A stretch of 41,937 nucleotides of DNA from an uncultured Bacilli bacterium. Lineage in GTDB: Bacteria > Bacillota_I > Bacilli_A > RF39 > UBA660. The notes under the pieces were generated by a model that was not told where the DNA came from, did not search any database, and saw only the letters and a list, made by a program, of their open reading frames with translations. This document shows positions 33,506 through 41,917 of the stretch, in pieces. Each line of letters starts with the position of its first letter. The stretch's first letter is position 1. A program made the position numbers and the translations under genes. The stretch covers positions 1-41,937 of the forward strand of contig CAKOIY010000003.1 of NCBI GenBank assembly GCA_934087515.1, given 5' to 3'.

Positions 33506-33520
33506 TGGTAATTTTTACCA
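33506..33520. promoter_or_regulatory. Inverted repeat upstream of spoVT, possible operator
   Basis: Perfect palindrome TGGTAA-TTT-TTACCA between mfd and spoVT. It is not followed by a T-run, so it does not look like a terminator. A TATAAT-like box lies about 25 bases downstream in the direction of spoVT. A protein-binding site is plausible but unproven. Confidence 0.35.
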
Positions 33521-33542
33521 ATTATTGCGTTAAAAAATCCCA

Positions 33543-33572
33543 TAAAAAAAGGAACTTATACCAGCTCCTTTA
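33543..33572 (-). terminator. Rho-independent terminator of mfd
   Basis: AAAGGAGCT-GGTAT-AAGTTCCTTT (one G-U pair) followed by T on the minus strand. The last codons and stop of mfd form the first arm and loop. Confidence 0.85.
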
Positions 33573-36500
33573 ACAATTCATTAAAATCAAACACTACATG
33601 AGAAGAAGAATCCTTATACATAAGTCTTATTCCTAACATATCATTTTTATAAGAAAAACGAAAATTATTATTAACCTCAATCCCCTTAACAAACAAATCT
33701 TCATAATTAATATTCTCAGAAGACTTTCTATTAAAATATACCTCTCTATATATATTATTATCAAAAACTCTAATAATTCCTACCCTATTAGCATAATTTT
33801 CAAACAATTGTTCATTCATATACACAAACAAATCATTATCAATAGGACCAAACCTATCCTCAAGTTCCTTTTTAACCTCATTAAGACTAGCAACAGAATC
33901 AATGGAATTAATCTTTTTATGAATTTCAATCTTAACATCCTCATCAGAAACATAACTATCCTTGATATGAGAAGAAACATTAATATTTATAGAATCATCA
34001 TCTTCATTTTCAATAACATCTTCACCCTTAAGACGTAAAACCTCCTCGTTAAGCATCTTAAGATACATATCCATACCAACAGTATCAATAAAACCAGCCT
34101 GATCACTGCCAAGAATATCCCCAGCACCTCTAATAGACAAATCCCTAGTAGCAATAGCAAAACCACTACCAAGTTCAGTAAAATCCTTAATAACCTTAAG
34201 ACGCTTCATAGCCTGCTCAGTAAGAACTTTACCCTTTTCATACATTAAATAAGCATAAGCAAGCCTATCACTACGACCAACCCTACCACGAATTTGATAA
34301 AGTTGGCTAAGACCAAATCTATCAGCATTAAGAACAATCAAACTATTAACATTAGGAATATCAACACCAGTTTCAATAATAGTAGTACAAATAAGAACAT
34401 CAAACCTACCATCAACAAAATCATTCATAACCTGTTCAAAAGCATCCTTATTCATCTTACCATGAGCAATACCAAAAGAAACATCCGGAGCAAGAGCCTT
34501 CAAACTAGCAAGTTTCATCTCAATATCTTCAACCCTATTATAAAGTACAAAAACCTGACCACCACGACAGACTTCCTTATAAATAACCTCCCTAACAAGC
34601 TTCTTATCAAAAGGAACAACATAAGTAGCAACAGATTTCCTATTCTTCGGAGGAGTTTCAATCAAAGACATACTCTTAATCCCTAAAACAGCCATTTGTA
34701 AAGTCCTAGGAATAGGAGTAGCAGTAAGAGTTAAAACATCAACACTAGACTTCATCTCTTTAATCTTTTCCTTATGGGCTACCCCAAAACGTTGTTCCTC
34801 ATCAATAACAAGCAAACCTAAATCAGAAAAAACAACATCATCACTAAGACCACGATGAGTACAAAAAACAATATCAATAGAACCATCAAAAATACCCTTC
34901 AAAGTCTTATTAACGTCCTTAGTAGACACAAACCTATTAAGAACTGCAATATTAACAGGAAAGTTTCTAAAACGTTCCAAAGCAGCCTCATACTGTTGAT
35001 GACATAACAAAGTAGTAGGACACAAATAAAGCACCTGTTTACTATCCAAAACAGCCTTAAACATAGCCCTAAAAGCAACTTCAGTCTTACCATAACCAAC
35101 ATCACCACATAAAATCCTATCCATAGGAACAGAACTCTCCATATCAGCCTTAATCTCCGAAATAGCCTTAATTTGATCAGAAGTAGCCTCATACATAAAT
35201 TCTTCCTCAAACAACCTCTGAATCGGAGCATCCTTACTAAAAGCAAAACCCTTTTTAACCTCTCTCTCAGCCTGAACCTTAATAAGACGAGAAGCCTCAT
35301 ACCTAATTTTCTCACGAATTCTTTGCTTAGTCTTAGCCCAACTAGTACTATCAAGAGCATTAATATGAGGAACATAACCATCCTTACCATTATATTTACT
35401 AATAAGTTCAATCTTCGAAGCAGGAATATAAAGCTTATCACCCTTAGCATACAAAACTTCTAAATAATCCGACGTTACACCAGCCTTCTTAAGAACCTTA
35501 ATACCATTATAAACACCAACACCATGAGCACTATGAACAACATAATCACCAATACTAATCTTAGACAAATCACGAATCCTTGAAGTATTTCTAAACCTAG
35601 TTCTCTTATACTTAACACTCTTCCTACCAAAAAGCTCATAATCAGTCAAAAAAACATAACCACATCCATCAAAACCATAAGCAAGCCTCTTTCTAACCAC
35701 ATTAACCTTTCCCGAAACAATATTATCAAAATCAGTAAAAACATAAGAACAATTTAAAAACTCAAGAAATTCATTTATCCTACTAGTAGTAACACACAAA
35801 ACAACAGTCTTACCACTATCAATAACATCGGAAATATACTTATTTACAGAAACAAAATTCTCCCCAAATATCGGAACAGAAGACACATCAAAACTAACAA
35901 TCGAAGACACATAATCCAAATTAACAGGACTATCAAAATCAAAATAATACATACAATCTAAAACACTAACATTCCTTATATCAAAATAATTAACCCCAGT
36001 ATCAAGACCAAACTCATAGTCATCTAAAACCATCTTATCATAAGAAAACTTAATCTGTTCATAATCCTTAAAAACAACAATCGGAGAATCTAAATAATCA
36101 TACAAAGAACAATCCCCATTACCAAACCTTTCAGAAAAAGGAATAATAGAAATACTAGAAATATCAGAAATAGACTTTTGAGAAACAACATCAAAATACC
36201 TAATAGACTCAATATCATCCCCAAAAAACTCTATTCTAATAGGATTATCACAATTAATAGGAAAAATATCTAAAACAAACCCCCTAACTGCAAACTCACC
36301 CATCTGTGATACAACAGAACACCTATTATAGCCAATCTCAACAAGTCTCTTAACAAAATCATCATAAACCAAAGAAGAAGAAACACTAACCTCAATACAA
36401 GAATCATTAAAAGTTTTAACATTCGGTAAACGCTTCAAAAAACCACGCATATCAGTAAGAACAATCCTATTACCAGAAGAAACCAAATCATTCAAAATAT

Positions 36501-36765
36501 TAATTCTATCAACCCTAGCCTCAGGACTAATAGAAATATCACTAGAAGAAGAAATCTCATCATCCTCAAACAATAAAACATCATCATCATCAAAACAATT
36601 ATAAAGTTTCCTAGCCTCATACTCATTTGGAGTAACAACAAGCAAAGATTTACCCAAATCACTAAACATCTTCTTCAAAATAAGTACAAAAAAGCCACCA
36701 GTAATACCAACAATACCAGTGTTTCTCTTATACTCAAAACTAACAATTTTATCAAAAACATTCAT
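33556..36765 (-). CDS. mfd: Transcription-repair coupling factor Mfd
   Basis: 1069 residues, slightly shorter than the usual 1150. It removes RNA polymerase stalled at DNA lesions and recruits UvrA. Domains: UvrB-like N-terminal region (about 1-330, with the conserved GEFAVRGFVLDIFP), the CarD-type polymerase-interacting domain (SIGDYVVHSAHGVGVYNG), the RecG-like translocase (ILCGDVGYGKTEVAFRA, LLVIDEEQRFGV, TATPIPRTLQM, QIRGRVGRSDRLAYAY), and the C-terminal TRCF domain. It starts with ATG behind AGGGGTGA, ten bases after pth. Coding strand strongly T-rich. Confidence 0.97.
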   Translation of the reverse strand: MNVFDKIVSFEYKRNTGIVGITGGFFVLILKKMFSDLGKSLLVVTPNEYEARKLYNCFDDDDVLLFEDDEISSSSDISISPEARVDRINILNDLVSSGNRIVLTDMRGFLKRLPNVKTFNDSCIEVSVSSSLVYDDFVKRLVEIGYNRCSVVSQMGEFAVRGFVLDIFPINCDNPIRIEFFGDDIESIRYFDVVSQKSISDISSISIIPFSERFGNGDCSLYDYLDSPIVVFKDYEQIKFSYDKMVLDDYEFGLDTGVNYFDIRNVSVLDCMYYFDFDSPVNLDYVSSIVSFDVSSVPIFGENFVSVNKYISDVIDSGKTVVLCVTTSRINEFLEFLNCSYVFTDFDNIVSGKVNVVRKRLAYGFDGCGYVFLTDYELFGRKSVKYKRTRFRNTSRIRDLSKISIGDYVVHSAHGVGVYNGIKVLKKAGVTSDYLEVLYAKGDKLYIPASKIELISKYNGKDGYVPHINALDSTSWAKTKQRIREKIRYEASRLIKVQAEREVKKGFAFSKDAPIQRLFEEEFMYEATSDQIKAISEIKADMESSVPMDRILCGDVGYGKTEVAFRAMFKAVLDSKQVLYLCPTTLLCHQQYEAALERFRNFPVNIAVLNRFVSTKDVNKTLKGIFDGSIDIVFCTHRGLSDDVVFSDLGLLVIDEEQRFGVAHKEKIKEMKSSVDVLTLTATPIPRTLQMAVLGIKSMSLIETPPKNRKSVATYVVPFDKKLVREVIYKEVCRGGQVFVLYNRVEDIEMKLASLKALAPDVSFGIAHGKMNKDAFEQVMNDFVDGRFDVLICTTIIETGVDIPNVNSLIVLNADRFGLSQLYQIRGRVGRSDRLAYAYLMYEKGKVLTEQAMKRLKVIKDFTELGSGFAIATRDLSIRGAGDILGSDQAGFIDTVGMDMYLKMLNEEVLRLKGEDVIENEDDDSININVSSHIKDSYVSDEDVKIEIHKKINSIDSVASLNEVKKELEDRFGPIDNDLFVYMNEQLFENYANRVGIIRVFDNNIYREVYFNRKSSENINYEDLFVKGIEVNNNFRFSYKNDMLGIRLMYKDSSSHVVFDFNELLKELV

Positions 36766-36775
36766 AAAATCACCC

Positions 36776-37330
36776 CTAGTTATACATACTCATCAACTTA
36801 TCAAAATCCATTCTACAAAAATCACTTAAAATATCACAAGTTTTAGGTAAAAAAGAAGAAATCAAAGACATATCATCCTTAGAAAACTTACCAAGTACAT
36901 AACTAACAGTATTAATACTCTTATCGTTAGAAATACCAATCCTAAACCTACGAAAATCATTACAACCCAAACACTTTTCAATATTTCTAAGACCATTATG
37001 GCCACCACAAGACCCAAAAAGCCTCAAACGATACTTAAGAAAAGGTAAATCCAAATCATCACTAATAACAAGAATATCATTACTATCAATTTTAAAATAA
37101 TTAGCAAACTTAGCAACAACCTCACCAGATAAATTCATAAAAGACATAGGTTTAAGTAAAATAACCTTTTCACCAGATACAAAAGCCTCACTATAAAGAC
37201 CATTAAACTTATTCTTATCAATAGAAACACCACAAAAACTAGCAAAATTATCAATAACCATAAAACCAATATTATGCCTAGTATTAACATAATCATTACC
37301 AGGATTACCTAAACCAACAATCATCTTCAT
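36776..37330 (-). CDS. pth: Peptidyl-tRNA hydrolase
   Basis: 184 residues. It releases peptides from stalled peptidyl-tRNA. Family motifs: KMIVGLGNPGNDYVNTRHNIGF with the catalytic His, LLKPMSFMNLSGE with Asn, LVISDDLDLPF, and GSCGGHNGLRNI. ATG at 37330 has AGGTGA upstream. It keeps its classical partner mfd downstream (pth-mfd), but the pair is joined to ricT rather than to spoVG-prs-ctc as in B. subtilis. Confidence 0.95.
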   Translation of the reverse strand: MKMIVGLGNPGNDYVNTRHNIGFMVIDNFASFCGVSIDKNKFNGLYSEAFVSGEKVILLKPMSFMNLSGEVVAKFANYFKIDSNDILVISDDLDLPFLKYRLRLFGSCGGHNGLRNIEKCLGCNDFRRFRIGISNDKSINTVSYVLGKFSKDDMSLISSFLPKTCDILSDFCRMDFDKLMSMYN

Positions 37331-37339
37331 AACTATCAC

Positions 37340-38125
37340 CTACTCATTTAAATTAACCTCTATAACCTTAGAATCATCAGTCTCAATTCTATAAGTTCGA
37401 GCAAAAATATCAACAGAAATAACCTTACCTTCATCACCAGAAACAGATACCCTAGAACCAACCTTAGGAAGACCTTTCTTATAATCACAATAACATTCAT
37501 TCTCATAAGCTAAACAACACATAAGTCTACCACAAACACCATTAATCTTTTGAGGATTCAAAGCTAAATTTTGATTCTTAGCCATATTTATAGATACACT
37601 ATTAATATCATTCAAAAAAGAAGAACAACAAAGCTTACGACCACATTGACCATAACCACCAACAGCCTTAGCCTTATCACGAATTCCAATTTGACGAAGT
37701 TCTATACGAGTCTTATACACACCAGCAAGTTTCCTAGCAAGTTCCCTAAAATCAACACGCTCATCAGACAAAAAATTAAACACCAATTGCTTCCTATCAA
37801 AAGTAAAACAAGCACTAAGAATCTGCATATCAAGATTAAGTTCAGAAACAAACCTCCTAGCATCAACAAGAGCCCTCTTTGCATCACTAATATTATCATC
37901 ATTAACAGAAACATCATCTAAAGTAGCAACCCTAATAACATCCTTAAGAGAATTATTAAGTTTACTCTCATCAACCTCAATAACATCAGTAACAACCTTA
38001 CCAAACTGTTCGCCACGCTCAGTTAAAACAACAACAAAATCACCCTTACTAACAACTAAATCATTAACCAAAAAATAATAAATCTTCTTAGAATCATTAA
38101 AATTAACTCCAATAACACTCTTCAT
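37340..38125 (-). CDS. ricT: PSP1-domain protein RicT (YaaT)
   Basis: 261 residues with the PSP1 domain (SVIGVNFNDSKKIYYFLV; later FRELARKLAGVYKTRIELRQIG) and the cysteine set CGRKLCCSSF and CGRLMCCLAYE. Those cysteines hold a [4Fe-4S] cluster in B. subtilis RicT. RicT works with RicA and RicF to direct RNase Y processing and affects Spo0A phosphorylation and sporulation. It follows holB as in Bacillus. Seven bases separate it from holB. Confidence 0.93.
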   Translation of the reverse strand: MKSVIGVNFNDSKKIYYFLVNDLVVSKGDFVVVLTERGEQFGKVVTDVIEVDESKLNNSLKDVIRVATLDDVSVNDDNISDAKRALVDARRFVSELNLDMQILSACFTFDRKQLVFNFLSDERVDFRELARKLAGVYKTRIELRQIGIRDKAKAVGGYGQCGRKLCCSSFLNDINSVSINMAKNQNLALNPQKINGVCGRLMCCLAYENECYCDYKKGLPKVGSRVSVSGDEGKVISVDIFARTYRIETDDSKVIEVNLNE

Positions 38126-38131
38126 AAAAAA

Positions 38132-39019
38132 TCACCTCTCCTCTAAAGAAATAACAAAATTATCTAAAAACAAACTAACATTAACATTAAACTTAAAATA
38201 AACAATAAACCTATTAATAACATCAATCTTCTTCATTATATCATCAACACTATTATTTTCAACAATAAAACTCAAATCAAAACATTCAGGAATATATCTA
38301 CAATCACGTTCAAAAAACAAAGAAATAACATCAAAATACATATAAAAACCAAAAAGTAATAACTCCTTAACACAATCTCCAAAAGAAACCATAACCTCAT
38401 CCGCTAGCACAAAACTACCATCTCTTTCAAATGAACAATAAAAATCATAAAACTTAGTACCATACTCCAAACAAAAATCATTAAAATCTAAATCAGTTTC
38501 ACTAGAATCATAAAGTGAAACAAAAATATCACTATAACAATCATCATCATTAATAAGACTAATAATTTGACAACGCGAAGAAATAGTAGGCAAAACACTA
38601 TTAACACTATTACATAACAAAATAGCAATAACATCACCATCAGGCTCCTCAAGAAACTTAAGCAAACTATTAGAAGCAGCCTTATTCATATTAGAAACAT
38701 TACTAACAATATAAACTTGCCTATTATTATCAAAAGATTTCTTAGAAAAATCACTCTTAAGAGACACTATTTCACCCTTCTTAGCATCATCACTAATAAT
38801 TTTTAAATCAGGGTAATTATTATTATCAATAAGACTACAAATTTTAGCATTATAAACACCATCACAAAGTAAAAACTTAGCCAAATCCATAGCCAAACTA
38901 AAATTATAAGAAACATTATTTGTCTCAATCAAATAAGCATGAGAAATCCTATTAGAATTAAAACTATGCATAAAATAATTATAAAAAACACTCTGCGAAT
39001 CTCTATACTTCTCCAACAT
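38132..39019 (-). CDS. holB: DNA polymerase III delta' subunit
   Basis: 295 residues, clamp-loader delta' fold: HAYLIETNN at the N-terminus, KAASNSLLKFLEEPDGDVIAIL and VLPTISSRCQII. It lacks a Walker A motif, as expected for delta', which does not hydrolyse ATP. It opens and loads the sliding clamp with DnaX and delta. ATG at 39019 is preferred (GGGTGATAGTT upstream). It is located between bofA and ricT, close to the Bacillus order. Confidence 0.92.
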   Translation of the reverse strand: MLEKYRDSQSVFYNYFMHSFNSNRISHAYLIETNNVSYNFSLAMDLAKFLLCDGVYNAKICSLIDNNNYPDLKIISDDAKKGEIVSLKSDFSKKSFDNNRQVYIVSNVSNMNKAASNSLLKFLEEPDGDVIAILLCNSVNSVLPTISSRCQIISLINDDDCYSDIFVSLYDSSETDLDFNDFCLEYGTKFYDFYCSFERDGSFVLADEVMVSFGDCVKELLLFGFYMYFDVISLFFERDCRYIPECFDLSFIVENNSVDDIMKKIDVINRFIVYFKFNVNVSLFLDNFVISLEER

Positions 39020-39031
39020 AACTATCACCCA

Positions 39032-39217
39032 TCAAAAAATAAATAACGAAAATAACACCAACATAACAAATCCAGGAATTTCAAAAATTCCAATAACAAC
39101 TACAGTAACAATATTAATAGGAATATACATATCAATACCAATAGCCATAGCATTAAAAATATACAAAATAAATGGAGCAACTAAAAAATACCTAAAAAGA
39201 TTAAAAAACTTCTTCAA
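39032..39217 (-). CDS. bofA: Pro-sigma-K processing inhibitor BofA-like protein
   Basis: A 61-residue protein with two membrane helices and the BofA signature: FNAMAIGIDMYIPINIVTVV, followed by GIFEIPGFVMLVLF (family pattern N-x5-G-x-x-IPIN-x10-GxxGxPG). In B. subtilis BofA restrains the SpoIVFB protease that activates sigma K in the mother cell. It lies after recR as in Bacillus. TTG at 39217 is the likely start, since GAGGTG (which contains the alternative GTG at 39226) is its ribosome-binding site. Confidence 0.82.
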   Translation of the reverse strand: MKKFFNLFRYFLVAPFILYIFNAMAIGIDMYIPINIVTVVVIGIFEIPGFVMLVLFSLFIF

Positions 39218-39251
39218 AGCAAACACCTCAAAAAAATATATGATAATCTAA

Positions 39252-39854
39252 CTAATCTAAAACCTCTTTTCTATTTCTAAGAGCAGACTCCAAAGTCAAA
39301 GAATCAATATAATCCATATCAGCACCAACAGGAATACCATTAGCAATCCTAGAAATTACAACATCAACATCAGATAAAATTTTCTTAACATATAAAACTG
39401 TAGTATCAGCCTCAATACCAGACTTAGTAACAAAAATAAGCTCCTTTATACCATCGTTTTTAACTCTATCAAAAAGGCTATTCAAATTAATATCCGACGG
39501 ACCAATATCATCAAAAGGAGAAATAAGTCCACCTAAAACATGATAATATCCATTAAAATTACCCATTTTTTCTAACAAAAACACATCCTTAGAAGACTCA
39601 ACAACAATCAAAATATCAGAATTTCTAGTCTTATCATTACAAACAAAACAAATATCACTATCAGTAATACAATTACACACACTACAATTTCTAATATCTG
39701 TTTTAACAGCCTTCAAACTATCACGAAAACTATTAACTTCCTCAACGTCAAAATCAGAAAGAACAGAAAACGCCATTCTTTCCGCAGACTTTTGACCAAC
39801 ACCAGAAAACTTCTTAAAACTATCAATTAAATCATTAAGACAACTAGGATACAT
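39252..39854 (-). CDS. recR: Recombination protein RecR
   Basis: 200 residues: helix-hairpin-helix (FKKFSGVGQKSAERMAF), a four-Cys zinc finger (CSVCNCITDSDICFVC), a Toprim domain (ILIVVESSKDVFLLEKMGNFNG and later GIPVGADMDYIDSLTL). RecR acts with RecO/RecF to load RecA at gaps. One base after ybaB, as in the universal dnaX-ybaB-recR cluster. Confidence 0.96.
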   Translation of the reverse strand: MYPSCLNDLIDSFKKFSGVGQKSAERMAFSVLSDFDVEEVNSFRDSLKAVKTDIRNCSVCNCITDSDICFVCNDKTRNSDILIVVESSKDVFLLEKMGNFNGYYHVLGGLISPFDDIGPSDINLNSLFDRVKNDGIKELIFVTKSGIEADTTVLYVKKILSDVDVVISRIANGIPVGADMDYIDSLTLESALRNRKEVLD

Positions 39855-39855
39855 A

Positions 39856-40158
39856 TTACATCAAACCTGGCATCATATTAGAATACTTACCCATTTTTTC
39901 AGAAGTTGCCTTATCAACCTTAGAAAAAGCATCATTAAGTGCTAAAACAACCATATCTTCAAGCATAGACATATCATCAGAAACTAAATCCTTAGCAGCA
40001 GAATCAATTTTAACACTAACAACCTCCTTAGTTCCCTTAACACTAACAGTAACAAGAGAACTTTTACCTTCAAAAACTGAAGAATCAATTTCATTTTTTA
40101 TATTAGTAATATCCTTTTGCATAGCTTGAGCTTGTTTCATTAAAGCTTGCATATTCAT
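39856..40158 (-). CDS. Nucleoid-associated protein YbaB/EbfC
   Basis: 100 residues beginning MNMQALMKQAQAMQKDI, with VSVKGTKEVVSVKID and ending GKYSNMMPGLM, typical of the YbaB/EbfC DNA-binding dimer. It sits between dnaX and recR. AGGAGG lies upstream of the ATG. Confidence 0.95.
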   Translation of the reverse strand: MNMQALMKQAQAMQKDITNIKNEIDSSVFEGKSSLVTVSVKGTKEVVSVKIDSAAKDLVSDDMSMLEDMVVLALNDAFSKVDKATSEKMGKYSNMMPGLM

Positions 40159-40176
40159 AATAAATTCCTCCTAACA

Positions 40177-41820
40177 CTATTTAATCTCAACAATATCATC
40201 ACCAAAAATATCATTAGCCTCACTAACAACATCAGGCAAATCACTTGCTTCATTAACAATTATATCATCATTTTCAACATTTGGTTCAATATAATTATAC
40301 TTTTTACCAGATTTAACATCAGAAACATACTTATCACGCAAAACATTCCACTCATCAGTAAGCACAAAAGCCAAATTATAAAACTTTCCCATAACCAAAT
40401 TAAATAAGAGTTCAAGCTTAGTCAAATTACGGCAAGCATTATCAACAACAGATTCAAAATCCGCAGCAATAATTATATCTTTTTCACCAACAACACACAC
40501 AGTAGAATCCAAAAAATACGAAACAATCGAAGAAAATTCCTTATTATGAACATAATCGCTAAAACCCTTCCACTTATTAACAATACTGTTTTTAAGTTCC
40601 TTATTAGCAAGAGCAAAAGCATTATTTATAACAATATCAAAGTTTTTAACAGGTTTTTCAACCATTTGTTCGCTATTTTTATTATCTTCTTTATTTAATT
40701 CAGTTTCAGCAGAAACACCATCAGACTTATTAACAACATTAATATCAGTACTAGAATTACTATCACTAGAAGAAATTATTTCCCGGGAAATAATTTTACC
40801 ATTTCCTAAACTATTTATAATTTTCAAAACACCAATCTCAAAACACAACAAAGCATTAGTAGAAAATCTCAAATCATAAATAATATCACTAAAGCCTTCT
40901 ACCATTTTAAAAACAACAGAAGAATCCTCAGCACTACCCTTAACAGCCATATCCTTCAAAAATATTAACAACTGTTCAGTAATTAAATTAACACTTTTTC
41001 CAGAATTTACCATTTTTTCCACCAAATCAAATACAGTCTTAACACTACCATCAACAATATTACTATATATATCATAAATAACATCATCATCAATCAAACC
41101 AACAACATCATAAAATAACGTTTTATTAACATTATCAGAATAAGAAACAAGTTTATCAAGCAACCCAATAGAATCACGCATACCACCATTACAATAAGTA
41201 GCAATTAATTCAAATACTTCATCAGCAACATTAAAACCCTCATTAGCACAAATATTTTTTAAACATAAAACAATATCAGCAACACTAATACGCTTAAAAT
41301 CATAACATTGACACCTAGAAATAATAGTTTCAGGGACCCTATCAAGCTCAGTAGTAGCCAATATAAAAATAACATGTTTAGGAGGTTCCTCCAAAGTCTT
41401 AAGTAAAGCATTAAAAGCACTAATAGAAAGCATATGAACCTCATCAATAATATATACCTTATACTTAGATACACTAGGCATTAAAACAGCCTTTTCACGA
41501 ATACTCCTAATCTCATCAACACCATTATTAGAAGCAGCATCTATTTCAATAATATCAGGATTACTCTTATCATTAAATAACCTACAACTATCACACTCAT
41601 CACACGGATCATAACCATTTAAATTAGAACAATTAACGATCTTAGCAATTAACTTGGCAATAGTAGTTTTCCCCGTACCACGAGGCCCTGAAAACAAATA
41701 AGCATGAAAAAATTTATTATTAACAACAGAATTTTTAACAATATCAACAATATACTTTTGCCCATAAACCTCATCCAAACGCTTAGGTCTATATTTCCTA
41801 TATAAAGCAACATATTCCAT
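40177..41820 (-). CDS. dnaX: DNA polymerase III subunits gamma/tau
   Basis: 547 residues, the ATPase of the clamp loader. N-terminal YRKYRPKRLDEVYGQ, Walker A SGPRGTGKTTIAK, zinc module CSNLNGYDPCDECDSC, Walker B IIDEVHMLS, SRC motif ETIISRCQCYDFKR, then a collar domain (about 240-340), a variable Ser/Asp/Lys linker and a C-terminal tau-like part ending with an acidic tail. ATG at 41820 has AGGGGGTG upstream. It is the first gene after parS, and its promoter begins the dnaX-ybaB-recR-bofA-holB-ricT-pth-mfd operon, within which I see no terminator. Confidence 0.96.
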   Translation of the reverse strand: MEYVALYRKYRPKRLDEVYGQKYIVDIVKNSVVNNKFFHAYLFSGPRGTGKTTIAKLIAKIVNCSNLNGYDPCDECDSCRLFNDKSNPDIIEIDAASNNGVDEIRSIREKAVLMPSVSKYKVYIIDEVHMLSISAFNALLKTLEEPPKHVIFILATTELDRVPETIISRCQCYDFKRISVADIVLCLKNICANEGFNVADEVFELIATYCNGGMRDSIGLLDKLVSYSDNVNKTLFYDVVGLIDDDVIYDIYSNIVDGSVKTVFDLVEKMVNSGKSVNLITEQLLIFLKDMAVKGSAEDSSVVFKMVEGFSDIIYDLRFSTNALLCFEIGVLKIINSLGNGKIISREIISSSDSNSSTDINVVNKSDGVSAETELNKEDNKNSEQMVEKPVKNFDIVINNAFALANKELKNSIVNKWKGFSDYVHNKEFSSIVSYFLDSTVCVVGEKDIIIAADFESVVDNACRNLTKLELLFNLVMGKFYNLAFVLTDEWNVLRDKYVSDVKSGKKYNYIEPNVENDDIIVNEASDLPDVVSEANDIFGDDIVEIK

Positions 41821-41848
41821 AAAAGGCACCCCCTAAAAAGATAAAAAT

Positions 41849-41878
41849 ATTATAACATACATAAAACAAATTAACCAA
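41849..41878 (-). promoter_or_regulatory. Promoter for the dnaX operon
   Basis: An extended -10 TGTTATAAT (TATAAT at 41849-41854) with TTGGTT 18 bases upstream, minus strand. Confidence 0.6.
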
Positions 41879-41917
41879 CAAAAAAAGCACACAACTATTA
41901 AACAATATCTATTACAC

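Noticed and set aside
34899..35450. 183-codon minus-strand open frame overlapping mfd in another frame
   Set aside because: It lies inside conserved mfd helicase sequence and encodes a Leu/Arg-rich string typical of an out-of-frame shadow.
146..41829. Use of the Mycoplasma code (TGA = Trp)
   Set aside because: gltX, yabG, sipW and others end in TGA at the family-expected C-terminus, and Trp residues are encoded by TGG in frames that stay intact under the standard bacterial code.
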